Shown piece after piece: positions 54,401-64,000 of a stretch of DNA of 64,000 nucleotides. Position 1 is the stretch's first letter. Each line of letters opens with the position of its first letter. A model generated the notes under the pieces. It saw nothing but the letters and a program-made list of their open reading frames with translations, was not told the DNA's origin and did no database searches. Both the position numbers and the translations under genes were made by a program. The DNA comes from Echinococcus granulosus (taxonomy: Eukaryota; Platyhelminthes; Cestoda; Cyclophyllidea; Taeniidae), in NCBI RefSeq assembly GCF_000524195.1, contig NW_020170542.1:102431-166430 (forward strand), read 5' to 3'.

Positions 54401-56323
54401 TTATTTGCCTACTTTATCGTAATATTTGATGCTAAAAATATCCAAAGAAGTAAAACATTTGGGTCGGTGTAAGACCTTAGACTTAGCGTTTCCTACAAAG
54501 TAATCGACACGGTGGTTTTGTTTAACATCTCTTCTTTTCCAAAAAGAATATATTCCATACGGAATCTGCAGATTGTTTCAAATACTGCATAGAAAACTGT
54601 CAAACGCTGAAGGCAAACGGTAATTTTCACGTGTACCTTACTTCTGCACTTCATTACTTTGTTCATCCTACACGCTCGTTTCTGAAGAGGACCACCGGTT
54701 AACTTGTAATATGCAGAGAAATTGGGAGGCCATGACTGCCCAAAAACTTCCAGAGACAGTAGCCCTAACAATGCTGAAACGGTCAGTGCGCCACCTCCTG
54801 TTCAGGATCTGAGACCGGACTTGTTTTAGGACACACATGAATAAAGGGAGAATTTCGGGTTGTATGTAAATTTAAATAGGAAAAGGTGAAGTTTATTTAA
54901 AAGTGATTTCTAAATCATTAATTAGAAAGTGGTTCATAATTACTGCGTTGTTTGAAGCTTTATGAGTTCCTCCTTCTTTGGTATCTGCTTCATGCCTGTA
55001 ATTCCATCTTGGGCTAATTCAATTTAGCATAAAACATTTGTAAATACTGGAAGAGAATTGGATTCAGTGAAGTAAGTTTAGCCTAACAGCTTTAAAGATA
55101 ACAGGAAGTCAGGGCAGTAGCTCAACAAACACTTCTGTTTCACCTAGTTCTACCCAGAAAAGCCAATCACCGCAAACCTCACCCTCTTAGTCACTTTGCA
55201 TTGTTAATGAGTAATAGCCCTCAGCATGCGAATCTCTTTGCTCTATTTTTAGTGCCCCAGCTCTCTTATCACCGCGGGTGTTATCTCCCAATTCGACATT
55301 CTGGGCAAATGGATCGCAGTCTACACGGCTTGTGCCTGTGCCTGCCTCCTCTGTAAGTTGGCTTCCATTCCCGAAATAACTTGCCAGAGCAGTTTCACCG
55401 ATTCTAGTTTATGGCAAGTTTCCGGCATGTCATTGGCTCTACCAGGATGACTAGCCAAGATGTGCAGAATAGCAATTAGTGGAGGGATGGCCGATGGCAT
55501 ATTTTTGGCTAAGCGATTATTCTACTTGGTGAATACATTCGCGGGCATAGAGGTGTAGGCATTTGAAGATCATAAAGTTAACATCAATACATTTGTTTTA
55601 TTTAGTTTTGAACGTGGCACCTTTGCTAAATCGTCGGTTCAAAATTGCCAAGTTGTACAAGATCGACACTTGAGGAAAATGCTGGCCTCATGTACCACTG
55701 CGGGGTTGGTCTAGAGCTTGCCGTTGATACTGTATGGCTCTCCTTGCTTGTGCAACGTATTTAGATAGGAGAGGAGATATTAACACGGGGAAAAGAACAT
55801 TTGAAGTGTGTATATCAAAAAGGCGATGACTCACATGCGCAGGGAGTGAAGTAGCCCAAAAATACTAGACCAAATCACATGTCTGGCCTAAACTGTCATT
55901 GCTTTGCATTCCCAAACTGGCGAATTATGGTGTCACGAAGAAAAGGCTTATTGATAAAGGGGACCCAAAGAGCGCTGGTTAAATGGATCAGGTCTTTTGG
56001 AAAGCAGGCTGGTACATCTTTACTGTGGATAAAAGAACTGGTGGGAAAAAACTACAAAGCCTTCGGCTCCTAAAACTGGCGGTGCATTGCCATTCGAGTT
56101 TCTCGCCTGAAGTACTGGAACGTTTCCTGTATCATCTGTTTTGCTTTCAGCCTTCACCATGGCTCTGTTTATCCGAGATAAAGACGCACACTGTGTAGGC
56201 TTTACGAATCAACTTTGCGCGTCCTTGTGCGATCCCTGCCGCAAGAAGATTTACAATGCGTCGGAGGAGGAGCTCGGAGAAGGAAGAGGTGGAGGTGGAG
56301 AGACAGGAGGAGACAATGCTTAA
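48348..56323 (+). CDS. Major facilitator transporter, oxalate:formate antiporter / MCT-like
   Basis: Twelve exons joined with matching phases: 48348-48429, 48467-48635, 48721-48847, 48913-49037, 49112-49223, 49319-49350, 49601-49660, 49733-49859, 49941-50063, 52873-53088, 55253-55352, 56151-56323. The product is 481 residues, the usual size for this family, with two groups of about six membrane helices around a cytoplasmic loop. Helix 1-2: GFLYHLALGYFYTVGNMIPY. The 2-3 loop has the MFS motif region ATKVGYRPVL, and the 8-9 loop has FWGHMVDRFSSK. The SLC16 signature is absent, and the style fits the OFA group, which moves organic anions across the plasma membrane; the substrate cannot be told from sequence. 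The C-terminus is cytoplasmic, Cys-containing, then Glu/Gly-rich. Confidence 0.85.
48467..48635 (+). CDS. MFS transporter exon 2
   Basis: Acceptor TTTTTGAATCCAG, donor GCGC|GTATGT, phase 1 to 2. Covers the end of helix 1, helix 2 (FSSTLLALQAIFMPTGAML) and the helix 2-3 loop with GYRP. Confidence 0.85.
48721..48847 (+). CDS. MFS transporter exon 3
   Basis: Acceptor TTTTATTATTAG, donor TCG|GTTAGT, phase 2 to 0. Helices 3-4, including YCILNGIGMGLPYSVIFSVA. Confidence 0.85.
48913..49037 (+). CDS. MFS transporter exon 4
   Basis: Acceptor TTTTACATTTCCAG, donor GGAC|GTATGT, phase 0 to 2. Starts WFPEHRATVVGIISSGFGLG, a signature typical of OFA-type and related transporters (the W-F-P-E/D-R-R-G-x-A-x-G region). 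Confidence 0.87.
49112..49223 (+). CDS. MFS transporter exon 5
   Basis: Acceptor TTTTTTGTGACAG, donor GAA|GTAAGT, phase 2 to 0. Encodes helix 6 (TAFIVLGSIVLALELVGTIL) and the start of the central loop. Confidence 0.83.
49319..49350 (+). CDS. MFS transporter exon 6 (32 nt)
   Basis: Micro-exon, phase 0 to 2, with donor GAA|GTAAGT. Encodes basic central-loop residues KRTSPVKAST. Fits both neighbours by phase, but is short enough to be alternative. Confidence 0.62.
49601..49660 (+). CDS. MFS transporter exon 7 (60 nt)
   Basis: Acceptor TTTTATTTTAATTTTAG, donor AAA|GTGGGT, phase 2 to 2, so it can be skipped without a frame change. Encodes loop residues DVDETAISLTSGTANAEVKK. Confidence 0.68.
49733..49859 (+). 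CDS. MFS transporter exon 8
   Basis: Acceptor CCCTGTGTGTTAG, donor AAG|GTAAAG, phase 2 to 0. Encodes the loop end (HTVSEAVRSVDFYLLWL) and helix 7. Confidence 0.85.
49941..50063 (+). CDS. MFS transporter exon 9
   Basis: Acceptor TTCATTTTTCAG, donor AAA|GTACGT, phase 0 to 0. Encodes helix 8 and the 8-9 loop (RVFWGHMVDRFSSK). Confidence 0.85.
50064..51525 (+). other. Intron 9, left part, no supported gene
   Basis: First part of the long (2.8 kb) intron 9, which also contains the candidate exon at 51526 and the gap. Only short open frames of ordinary composition are present. Confidence 0.55.
51526..51762 (+). CDS. Candidate helical exon inside intron 9
   Basis: Acceptor TCTCCTCTATTCTTAATGTAG, then 78 open codons to a stop. 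The peptide is strongly helical and amphipathic: LLKLQADLLLKIEECIEKIG, later QAEKLRTTVCLLIRGLLDAW. It starts in phase 0 and could follow exon 9, giving a truncated transporter; it could also be a fragment of another gene placed next to the gap. Not recognised. Confidence 0.35.
   Translation, partial: CRSIWSAHQAVNQCLPTLIQMLLKLQADLLLKIEECIEKIGNGGRIYTQAEKLRTTVCLLIRGLLDAWVIYLHNGFLS
51949..52048. other. Assembly gap (100 N)
   Basis: Placeholder gap inside intron 9 of the transporter gene, ending 127 bp before the first copy of the 5.9-kb tandem unit. The proximity suggests that the repeat caused the assembly break. Confidence 0.97.
52873..53088 (+). CDS. MFS transporter exon 10 (copy A)
   Basis: Acceptor TTTCTTTTCCGCCAG, donor TCG|GTGAGA, phase 0 to 0. 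Encodes helices 9-11: CPLMCFLVMWGSLFVTFPYV, then AIWVFGLFFSLSAHFVVIPS and FGPANMATIYGLIYFAS. Confidence 0.87.
53089..55252 (+). other. Intron 10 (copy A), no supported gene
   Basis: 2.2-kb AT-rich intron. Open frames of 86-92 codons occur on both strands without domain or splice support. Confidence 0.6.
55253..55352 (+). CDS. MFS transporter exon 11 (copy A)
   Basis: Acceptor GCTCTATTTTTAG, consensus donor TCT|GTAAGT, phase 0 to 1. Encodes the start of helix 12: CPSSLITAGVISQFDILGKW and a Cys/Ala-rich run. Confidence 0.85.
56151..56323 (+). CDS. MFS transporter exon 12 (copy A), C-terminus
   Basis: Acceptor TCTGTTTTGCTTTCAG, phase 1, stop TAA at 56321-56323. Encodes the helix 12 end (SFTMALFIRDKD), a Cys-containing segment (NQLCASLCDPCRKKIY) and the tail ELGEGRGGGGETGGDNA. 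Confidence 0.85.
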
Positions 56324-56507
56324 TGCTTCTATTTTAGTCTACAAAATTTTTAGCCACCCAGACGTTTTACCCAATGTTCACTATCAACGTATCCCGCCTC
56401 TCCATATCTATGTTTGCTTTTAAGCGTTTTTAGTCTTAAATTTTTATCTTAGTGTGATAGTTACGCTACTGCTTGCATACGAAGGGCGGCCAAGCCGCCT
56501 AAAACCC

Positions 56508-56513
56508 AATAAA
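56508..56513 (+). terminator. AATAAA polyadenylation signal (copy A)
   Basis: Canonical hexamer 185 nt after the stop codon, giving a short 3' UTR. Repeated at 62419-62424 in copy B. Confidence 0.6.
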
Positions 56514-56954
56514 ACCCGCTGTTTGATGCATTGAGTTCGACTTTTTAGGCTTCCAATTGTGAAGTTCCGAATGGCATAAGAAATTGTGGTTAAGTAAACC
56601 GATTCATTTGTAAAATAGTTGATCCTTTGCGTTTGAAGTCACTTCTTTTATAGGTGGGCTCGATTTATTCGAATGTGTTATTAATTCAGTATTAGTCATG
56701 CATGGAAAGATGACAACCGTAACCACAAACTAACGCCATCAGCATTAAGGTGAGATGATATGAATGGGAGGGTTCACGTGGTCGTAGCCGTTATTCCGGT
56801 ATGTGTGGTGGCCAGCAAGACAGGACAGAGGCCTGTTTTTAACTCTAGCTCAACTTTTTGTCAAGGCCAAAAGTACCCTCGATAAAACACTTTCCGGACA
56901 CCCCGTGTACTACAACGGCGTTCATTTGTTTTGCATCACTTTAGACTTGAGGAC

Positions 56955-57263
56955 TCAAATTTTTGATGTCAATTTATGGCTACCATGCTGTTCTTTACCA
57001 ATTAAATACTGCCTAAACATCTTTATAACATCTGGGAATGTAGGATCATCGTTAAATTCAAGTCCCACTCCATTGTTAGTCACTTCGGTGGAAGTAATTT
57101 TGGGACCAATTGGCAAAAGCTTTCTTGATTCATTCGTAGGAAGGTTTAGTGCTATCCTTATTGTAGCATTTAATATTATCTCTAAAAACAGTAAAAAGGC
57201 CCAGTTTGGACATATAATAAAGAGGAATGTAAAATTAGTAGCATAGATCTCATGAGCTGGACC
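56955..57263 (-). CDS. Possible C-terminal exon of an unknown membrane protein
   Basis: Minus-strand open segment after an acceptor-like GTGTGTCCACAG. A hydrophobic stretch (FTFLFIICPNWAFLLFLEII) is followed by a polar tail (ITSTEVTNNGVGLEF, then PDVIKMFRQYLIGK) and a stop. The opposite strand is also open over 147 codons, so the strand is uncertain. No upstream exon found. Repeated at 62866-63174. Confidence 0.22.
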   Translation of the reverse strand, partial: GPAHEIYATNFTFLFIICPNWAFLLFLEIILNATIRIALNLPTNESRKLLPIGPKITSTEVTNNGVGLEFNDDPTFPDVIKMFRQYLIGKEQHGSHKLTSKI

Positions 57264-58086
57264 CTGTGGACACACTACAAAGGTCTAATTATGAAGAAAC
57301 GATGGAGACTGACGTCACCTTAGTACAATCAAGATGTTAGTAATCTGTAATAAAATAAATAGGTTTCCATTTGAAAGATGGACTTTTTAAACTTCTAGTC
57401 TACTTTTATTGTGCAGAATAGAGTAGAGTAGTTGCCAAAATTCAATGTGTTGTTAGGATGCTCTCTCTATCGTGATTATTCAACAAACTGGCAATCTCCA
57501 TTCGATACTTCCCCGACTTTAATGCTAGTTTTCCGTGAATTATTGACAGTAAAGACTAAAAGAGGATAAAAACTAGGATGTTAGTTTATTTTATGCAAAT
57601 ACGGAAGGGCTAGGAAGTTAATATCCAAGGTTTTATTGACCTAAGTAACTACCTGCTAAGTTAAAGCAAACAGACTTATTAGTTGGACCTGATTTCTCCA
57701 CAGCCACTTTATAGGCCGTGACTCATTTCTGGAAAATTGAGGGCTTGGCAATGCTAGCCCGGATAATTGACACAGGACATCGTGAAACTCCACAAGAGGT
57801 AAGTTCTCCTGCAGGAAGTGTGCGAGGTACCTAATGTTATTGCACGCCGTGTACCAAGGCGCTTTTACACTTTTAAACGGTAGAATTGAGTGACGATGTG
57901 AAGCAGGCTACGCTGGACTGTTTAGCCTCGCCTGCCAACATTCCAATGCCGGCTGACCCCATGTGTTAGTAAAGTGTTGATATCTGCGTAGCAAAGGACC
58001 CTTTGAAATGCCTCCCTTTATTTACTTTAATGAATAATGAATCCCAATCAAACTTGAACGCAAAATTTACAGCAATTTACTTTGAA
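57264..58086. other. 3' flank of the transporter gene, nothing recognised
   Basis: AT-rich sequence ending at TTTGAATTC, where copy A joins copy B. The junction carries a GAATTC hexamer. Confidence 0.55.
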
Positions 58087-58783
58087 TTCTTCACAAAAGT
58101 AGTCGCTTACAATACTTGATGTAGTAATATGGCTATTTATTGGACTGCGTTGCCCCACAAACACTTACGTACCGTGGAATATTTGACCTTCTGAGAAGTC
58201 CTCAATGTAGTGGTTAATTTTTTTTGTAAATGAAAGAATAACTCCACTGAATGGAGGCAAAATGATCAAAGCTTACACAGCTGAATTGTCTTCACTAAAA
58301 AACAAAAGCAGCATGATAATCCGTTTGAAATTTCTTGATATGTCCTGCCGAGATGTGGCTCAAGTCGCATCTGAAAGTCAAAAGAAACGGGAGGATGGAA
58401 TCAGCCGCACACGAGATGTTTCGGCATGAATGCGATGAGTATTTGCCCAGAAATGATATATTTCTCAGCAAACTGTATCAATGAGAAATTGGTGAATTTG
58501 TACCCCAGTTGTAGGCAAAAATCAGATAACTTCACCGTGGGACAGAAAGATTGAAGGCTAGGATCTGAACAACCATGTGATACCCTATCGCGTTAGAGCT
58601 ACCGGTAGCACAGTTCCACCCCTTCTTACAAGGCAATGGGGGTTTTGACGAGGTCGGATTTTTCAGTGAAGGGTTTAGCATTGCTGACCATATCCTACCG
58701 AACGGCTACCGAAAGGACGCTAAGGAAAGAATCCCATATTAAACCGCACCATTTCTAAGTATTTTTAATTTCTTTTCCGCCAG

Positions 58784-58999
58784 TGTCCGCTTATGTGCTT
58801 CTTGGTGATGTGGGGAAGCCTATTTGTGACCTTTCCCTACGTGGCCGCGGGAGCTGCTGGTAGGGCCCTCTACGCCATTTGGGTGTTTGGCCTTTTCTTC
58901 TCTCTCTCCGCGCATTTTGTGGTTATTCCATCTACTTGCACTCGCGTCTTCGGTCCTGCCAACATGGCCACAATCTATGGGCTCATCTACTTTGCATCG
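58784..58999 (+). CDS. MFS transporter exon 10 (copy B)
   Basis: Same sequence and splice sites as 52873-53088. No copies of exons 1-9 precede it, so it can be expressed only by splicing from exon 9 past copy A, or not at all. Confidence 0.6.
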
Positions 59000-61163
59000 G
59001 TGAGACTTACGTACACTTACTTGTAATGGATTTTCAAGTGCTAACATGTTCCGATTTGTCCGGTCTCGGCGCTGCAAGTATGTGACGTCCCTTTTCTACT
59101 TATAACAGTTGCAGTTGCACAAAAATCGTGTTTTGCAAATAGATCTAAAAGACAGGTACATTACACAGCTAGGCATTTAGGGTTTTTATGATGTAAAATT
59201 TCGATCAGACATTGGGTAAAAAGAGTACAAATTATATTAGTTCGGGTTGTACGTATACTTCCTGGTTGCCATGTCTTTCTCCCTACTGCCGCCCACTTAA
59301 GTGTTCTGACTAAAGCAGTTTTGGGATTTATGCTGGAGACCTGAAAACTACGAGGCGGATAAAAACAACAGTAAAATAACCCGTTTTCATGTGTTCATGA
59401 TTCTCGAACTCCGGTAACAATTAATCACCCTCAGTGCTGGGTTTTTTAATATGCATGAACTTTTTCAAGTGTTTATCATTCGTAAACATTTGCTTTTGCT
59501 TCCTATTTTATTGTTTTGACGTATTGACGTTAATTTGGCCTGCAAAACAAGGAAAGAATGGTCTTTTGATCTTCTTAACTAGTATTAATGCTTCCTCGCC
59601 AACGGATCTTACTAAGCCCCATAAATGTTACTTCGTTTTTTGGCCAGATTTGTTACAACTGAACTTGGAATTTCACCTTCCCATTAAAGATTGAGAAGTT
59701 CATTTTGCCTTTCAAAGTTGTCTTACATCCTTTTTCAACTTATTCAATTAATCAGAGGAGTGGGCGAGTCACGTTTATGTGCCAGTGTCCCTGCTACACC
59801 TCTTGGCCCTCAACGATGACATTGATTTATATCCTTGACCCGGCATAAATCCTATCTAAGCTGTCTTGCAAATTTCCTAATGTACGGTGGATATTCTCGC
59901 TTTATTCATTAGCCCTAAGAATGGTTACTTGGTTATTATAAAAAGAAAATGTTCCCTTATATTTATTGGTTGCCATATTTTTGACAATGGAATTTAAGTT
60001 GTGTTACCTTTTTATACGCCCTTTTGAGGAACCATCCCATGCTGTCTTATAAAGTTAATTTGGTCACTCTAATCGCAGATTTGTCTACTTTCAAAACTTG
60101 GCTTAGGTTCTCTGCCGTCCCCGCATAACAACGCTGTCATTTATTTCGTGCCTTCATTAATTACTATCTTGGTAAGGGACTTCGTCAAAATGTTGTAAAC
60201 TTAATCAAAGCATATAATAACTTTTTATTTTTTATAAAGAACTGGCTTGGGTGTGTTTATTTTAATGTCATGGCAATCTGTGTTGGTGGATTCTAAAAAT
60301 TGGTCAGTACTTTATTTGCCTACTTTATCGTAATATTTGATGCTAAAAATATCCAAAGAAGTAAAACATTTGGGTCGGTGTAAGACCTTAGACTTAGCGT
60401 TTCCTACAAAGTAATCGACACGGTGGTTTTGTTTAACATCTCTTCTTTTCCAAAAAGAATATATTCCATACGGAATCTGCAGATTGTTTCAAATACTGCA
60501 TAGAAAACTGTCAAACGCTGAAGGCAAACGGTAATTTTCACGTGTACCTTACTTCTGCACTTCATTACTTTGTTCATCCTACACGCTCGTTTCTGAAGAG
60601 GACCACCGGTTAACTTGTAATATGCAGAGAAATTGGGAGGCCATGACTGCCCAAAAACTTCCAGAGACAGTAGCCCTAACAATGCTGAAACGGTCAGTGC
60701 GCCACCTCCTGTTCAGGATCTGAGACCGGACTTGTTTTAGGACACACATGAATAAAGGGAGAATTTCGGGTTGTATGTAAATTTAAATAGGAAAAGGTGA
60801 AGTTTATTTAAAAGTGATTTCTAAATCATTAATTAGAAAGTGGTTCATAATTACTGCGTTGTTTGAAGCTTTATGAGTTCCTCCTTCTTTGGTATCTGCT
60901 TCATGCCTGTAATTCCATCTTGGGCTAATTCAATTTAGCATAAAACATTTGTAAATACTGGAAGAGAATTGGATTCAGTGAAGTAAGTTTAGCCTAACAG
61001 CTTTAAAGATAACAGGAAGTCAGGGCAGTAGCTCAACAAACACTTCTGTTTCACCTAGTTCTACCCAGAAAAGCCAATCACCGCAAACCTCACCCTCTTA
61101 GTCACTTTGCATTGTTAATGAGTAATAGCCCTCAGCATGCGAATCTCTTTGCTCTATTTTTAG

Positions 61164-61263
61164 TGCCCCAGCTCTCTTATCACCGCGGGTGTTATCTCCC
61201 AATTCGACATTCTGGGCAAATGGATCGCAGTCTACACGGCTTGTGCCTGTGCCTGCCTCCTCT
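61164..61263 (+). CDS. MFS transporter exon 11 (copy B)
   Basis: Same as 55253-55352, shifted by 5911 bp. Splice sites intact. Confidence 0.6.
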
Positions 61264-62061
61264 GTAAGTTGGCTTCCATTCCCGAAATAACTTGCCAGAG
61301 CAGTTTCACCGATTCTAGTTTATGGCAAGTTTCCGGCATGTCATTGGCTCTACCAGGATGACTAGCCAAGATGTGCAGAATAGCAATTAGTGGAGGGATG
61401 GCCGATGGCATATTTTTGGCTAAGCGATTATTCTACTTGGTGAATACATTCGCGGGCATAGAGGTGTAGGCATTTGAAGATCATAAAGTTAACATCAATA
61501 CATTTGTTTTATTTAGTTTTGAACGTGGCACCTTTGCTAAATCGTCGGTTCAAAATTGCCAAGTTGTACAAGATCGACACTTGAGGAAAATGCTGGCCTC
61601 ATGTACCACTGCGGGGTTGGTCTAGAGCTTGCCGTTGATACTGTATGGCTCTCCTTGCTTGTGCAACGTATTTAGATAGGAGAGGAGATATTAACACGGG
61701 GAAAAGAACATTTGAAGTGTGTATATCAAAAAGGCGATGACTCACATGCGCAGGGAGTGAAGTAGCCCAAAAATACTAGACCAAATCACATGTCTGGCCT
61801 AAACTGTCATTGCTTTGCATTCCCAAACTGGCGAATTATGGTGTCACGAAGAAAAGGCTTATTGATAAAGGGGACCCAAAGAGCGCTGGTTAAATGGATC
61901 AGGTCTTTTGGAAAGCAGGCTGGTACATCTTTACTGTGGATAAAAGAACTGGTGGGAAAAAACTACAAAGCCTTCGGCTCCTAAAACTGGCGGTGCATTG
62001 CCATTCGAGTTTCTCGCCTGAAGTACTGGAACGTTTCCTGTATCATCTGTTTTGCTTTCAG

Positions 62062-62234
62062 CCTTCACCATGGCTCTGTTTATCCGAGATAAAGACGCAC
62101 ACTGTGTAGGCTTTACGAATCAACTTTGCGCGTCCTTGTGCGATCCCTGCCGCAAGAAGATTTACAATGCGTCGGAGGAGGAGCTCGGAGAAGGAAGAGG
62201 TGGAGGTGGAGAGACAGGAGGAGACAATGCTTAA
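62062..62234 (+). CDS. MFS transporter exon 12 (copy B)
   Basis: Same as 56151-56323, with its own stop codon and polyadenylation hexamer (62419-62424). Confidence 0.6.
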
Positions 62235-64000
62235 TGCTTCTATTTTAGTCTACAAAATTTTTAGCCACCCAGACGTTTTACCCAATGTTCACTATCAACG
62301 TATCCCGCCTCTCCATATCTATGTTTGCTTTTAAGCGTTTTTAGTCTTAAATTTTTATCTTAGTGTGATAGTTACGCTACTGCTTGCATACGAAGGGCGG
62401 CCAAGCCGCCTAAAACCCAATAAAACCCGCTGTTTGATGCATTGAGTTCGACTTTTTAGGCTTCCAATTGTGAAGTTCCGAATGGCATAAGAAATTGTGG
62501 TTAAGTAAACCGATTCATTTGTAAAATAGTTGATCCTTTGCGTTTGAAGTCACTTCTTTTATAGGTGGGCTCGATTTATTCGAATGTGTTATTAATTCAG
62601 TATTAGTCATGCATGGAAAGATGACAACCGTAACCACAAACTAACGCCATCAGCATTAAGGTGAGATGATATGAATGGGAGGGTTCACGTGGTCGTAGCC
62701 GTTATTCCGGTATGTGTGGTGGCCAGCAAGACAGGACAGAGGCCTGTTTTTAACTCTAGCTCAACTTTTTGTCAAGGCCAAAAGTACCCTCGATAAAACA
62801 CTTTCCGGACACCCCGTGTACTACAACGGCGTTCATTTGTTTTGCATCACTTTAGACTTGAGGACTCAAATTTTTGATGTCAATTTATGGCTACCATGCT
62901 GTTCTTTACCAATTAAATACTGCCTAAACATCTTTATAACATCTGGGAATGTAGGATCATCGTTAAATTCAAGTCCCACTCCATTGTTAGTCACTTCGGT
63001 GGAAGTAATTTTGGGACCAATTGGCAAAAGCTTTCTTGATTCATTCGTAGGAAGGTTTAGTGCTATCCTTATTGTAGCATTTAATATTATCTCTAAAAAC
63101 AGTAAAAAGGCCCAGTTTGGACATATAATAAAGAGGAATGTAAAATTAGTAGCATAGATCTCATGAGCTGGACCCTGTGGACACACTACAAAGGTCTAAT
63201 TATGAAGAAACGATGGAGACTGACGTCACCTTAGTACAATCAAGATGTTAGTAATCTGTAATAAAATAAATAGGTTTCCATTTGAAAGATGGACTTTTTA
63301 AACTTCTAGTCTACTTTTATTGTGCAGAATAGAGTAGAGTAGTTGCCAAAATTCAATGTGTTGTTAGGATGCTCTCTCTATCGTGATTATTCAACAAACT
63401 GGCAATCTCCATTCGATACTTCCCCGACTTTAATGCTAGTTTTCCGTGAATTATTGACAGTAAAGACTAAAAGAGGATAAAAACTAGGATGTTAGTTTAT
63501 TTTATGCAAATACGGAAGGGCTAGGAAGTTAATATCCAAGGTTTTATTGACCTAAGTAACTACCTGCTAAGTTAAAGCAAACAGACTTATTAGTTGGACC
63601 TGATTTCTCCACAGCCACTTTATAGGCCGTGACTCATTTCTGGAAAATTGAGGGCTTGGCAATGCTAGCCCGGATAATTGACACAGGACATCGTGAAACT
63701 CCACAAGAGGTAAGTTCTCCTGCAGGAAGTGTGCGAGGTACCTAATGTTATTGCACGCCGTGTACCAAGGCGCTTTTACACTTTTAAACGGTAGAATTGA
63801 GTGACGATGTGAAGCAGGCTACGCTGGACTGTTTAGCCTCGCCTGCCAACATTCCAATGCCGGCTGACCCCATGTGTTAGTAAAGTGTTGATATCTGCGT
63901 AGCAAAGGACCCTTTGAAATGCCTCCCTTTATTTACTTTAATGAATAATGAATCCCAATCAAACTTGAACGCAAAATTTACAGCAATTTACTTTGAATTC

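Larger units (their letters stand above)
52176..58086. repeat. Tandem 5911-bp unit, copy A
   Basis: Begins TTCTTCACAAAAG and ends just before the same sequence recurs at 58087. Contains the end of intron 9, exons 10-12 of the transporter and 1.76 kb of 3' flank. Stretches compared against copy B, and all long translations, are identical. Confidence 0.95.
58087..63997. repeat. Tandem 5911-bp unit, copy B
   Basis: Second copy, offset exactly 5911 bp from copy A. The window ends three bases after it, with bases that also fit the start of a third copy, so the total copy number is unknown. Confidence 0.95.

Noticed and set aside
56803..57246. 147-codon plus-strand frame after the transporter gene
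   Set aside because: Overlaps a minus-strand frame of more protein-like composition; starts downstream of the polyadenylation signal; no recognisable domain.

Overview
The window is AT-rich eukaryotic nuclear DNA with two 100-N assembly gaps (157-256 and 51949-52048). The gene content (an UNC-89/obscurin-type muscle protein and a large MFS transporter) and the intron sizes point to a flatworm, most likely a tapeworm. Several introns are 37-40 nt and many are about 65-85 nt; from memory, that two-peaked pattern is typical of cestodes. The species cannot be named from the sequence.

Left part, minus strand (about 24.8 kb down to 1, running off the left edge): one long gene, rebuilt exon by exon with matching splice phases. 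In transcript order it encodes a very large acidic exon built from ~170-residue repeats (23456-20009), a 125-nt linker exon (12831-12707), an SH3-like exon, a Dbl-homology (RhoGEF) domain over three or four exons, a PH domain over two exons, an acidic linker, and at least three Ig-like domains. SH3-DH-PH-Ig is the N-terminal order of invertebrate UNC-89 (obscurin), which organises the muscle M-line and signals to Rho. Two candidate small exons (24838-24763, 23686-23617) and two possible first exons (38496-38211 with a membrane anchor; 36762-36088 with a cysteine cluster and a CCAAT-box promoter) may supply the N-terminus.

Middle (about 25-33 kb): the presumed large 5' intron of that gene. The plus strand carries scattered exon-like pieces: a signal-peptide exon, and a possible small tail-anchored protein whose pieces include a 37-nt GC-AG intron. 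A ~540-bp repeat occurs twice in inverted orientation (12290-12835 and 30895-31440). Copy 1 contains the real linker exon of the UNC-89-like gene. Copy 2 has an intact, spliceable-looking duplicate of that exon on the opposite strand.

Right part, plus strand (48348-56323): a 12-exon gene for a 481-residue major facilitator transporter of the oxalate:formate antiporter / monocarboxylate-transporter-like type. Its last three exons, with part of intron 9 and 1.7 kb of 3' flank, lie in a 5911-bp unit repeated in tandem (52176-58086 and 58087-63997) with no difference seen in the parts compared. The unit starts 127 bp after an assembly gap, so an assembly artefact is as likely as a recent duplication. 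About 38.5-48.3 kb is intergenic with nothing firmly supported.
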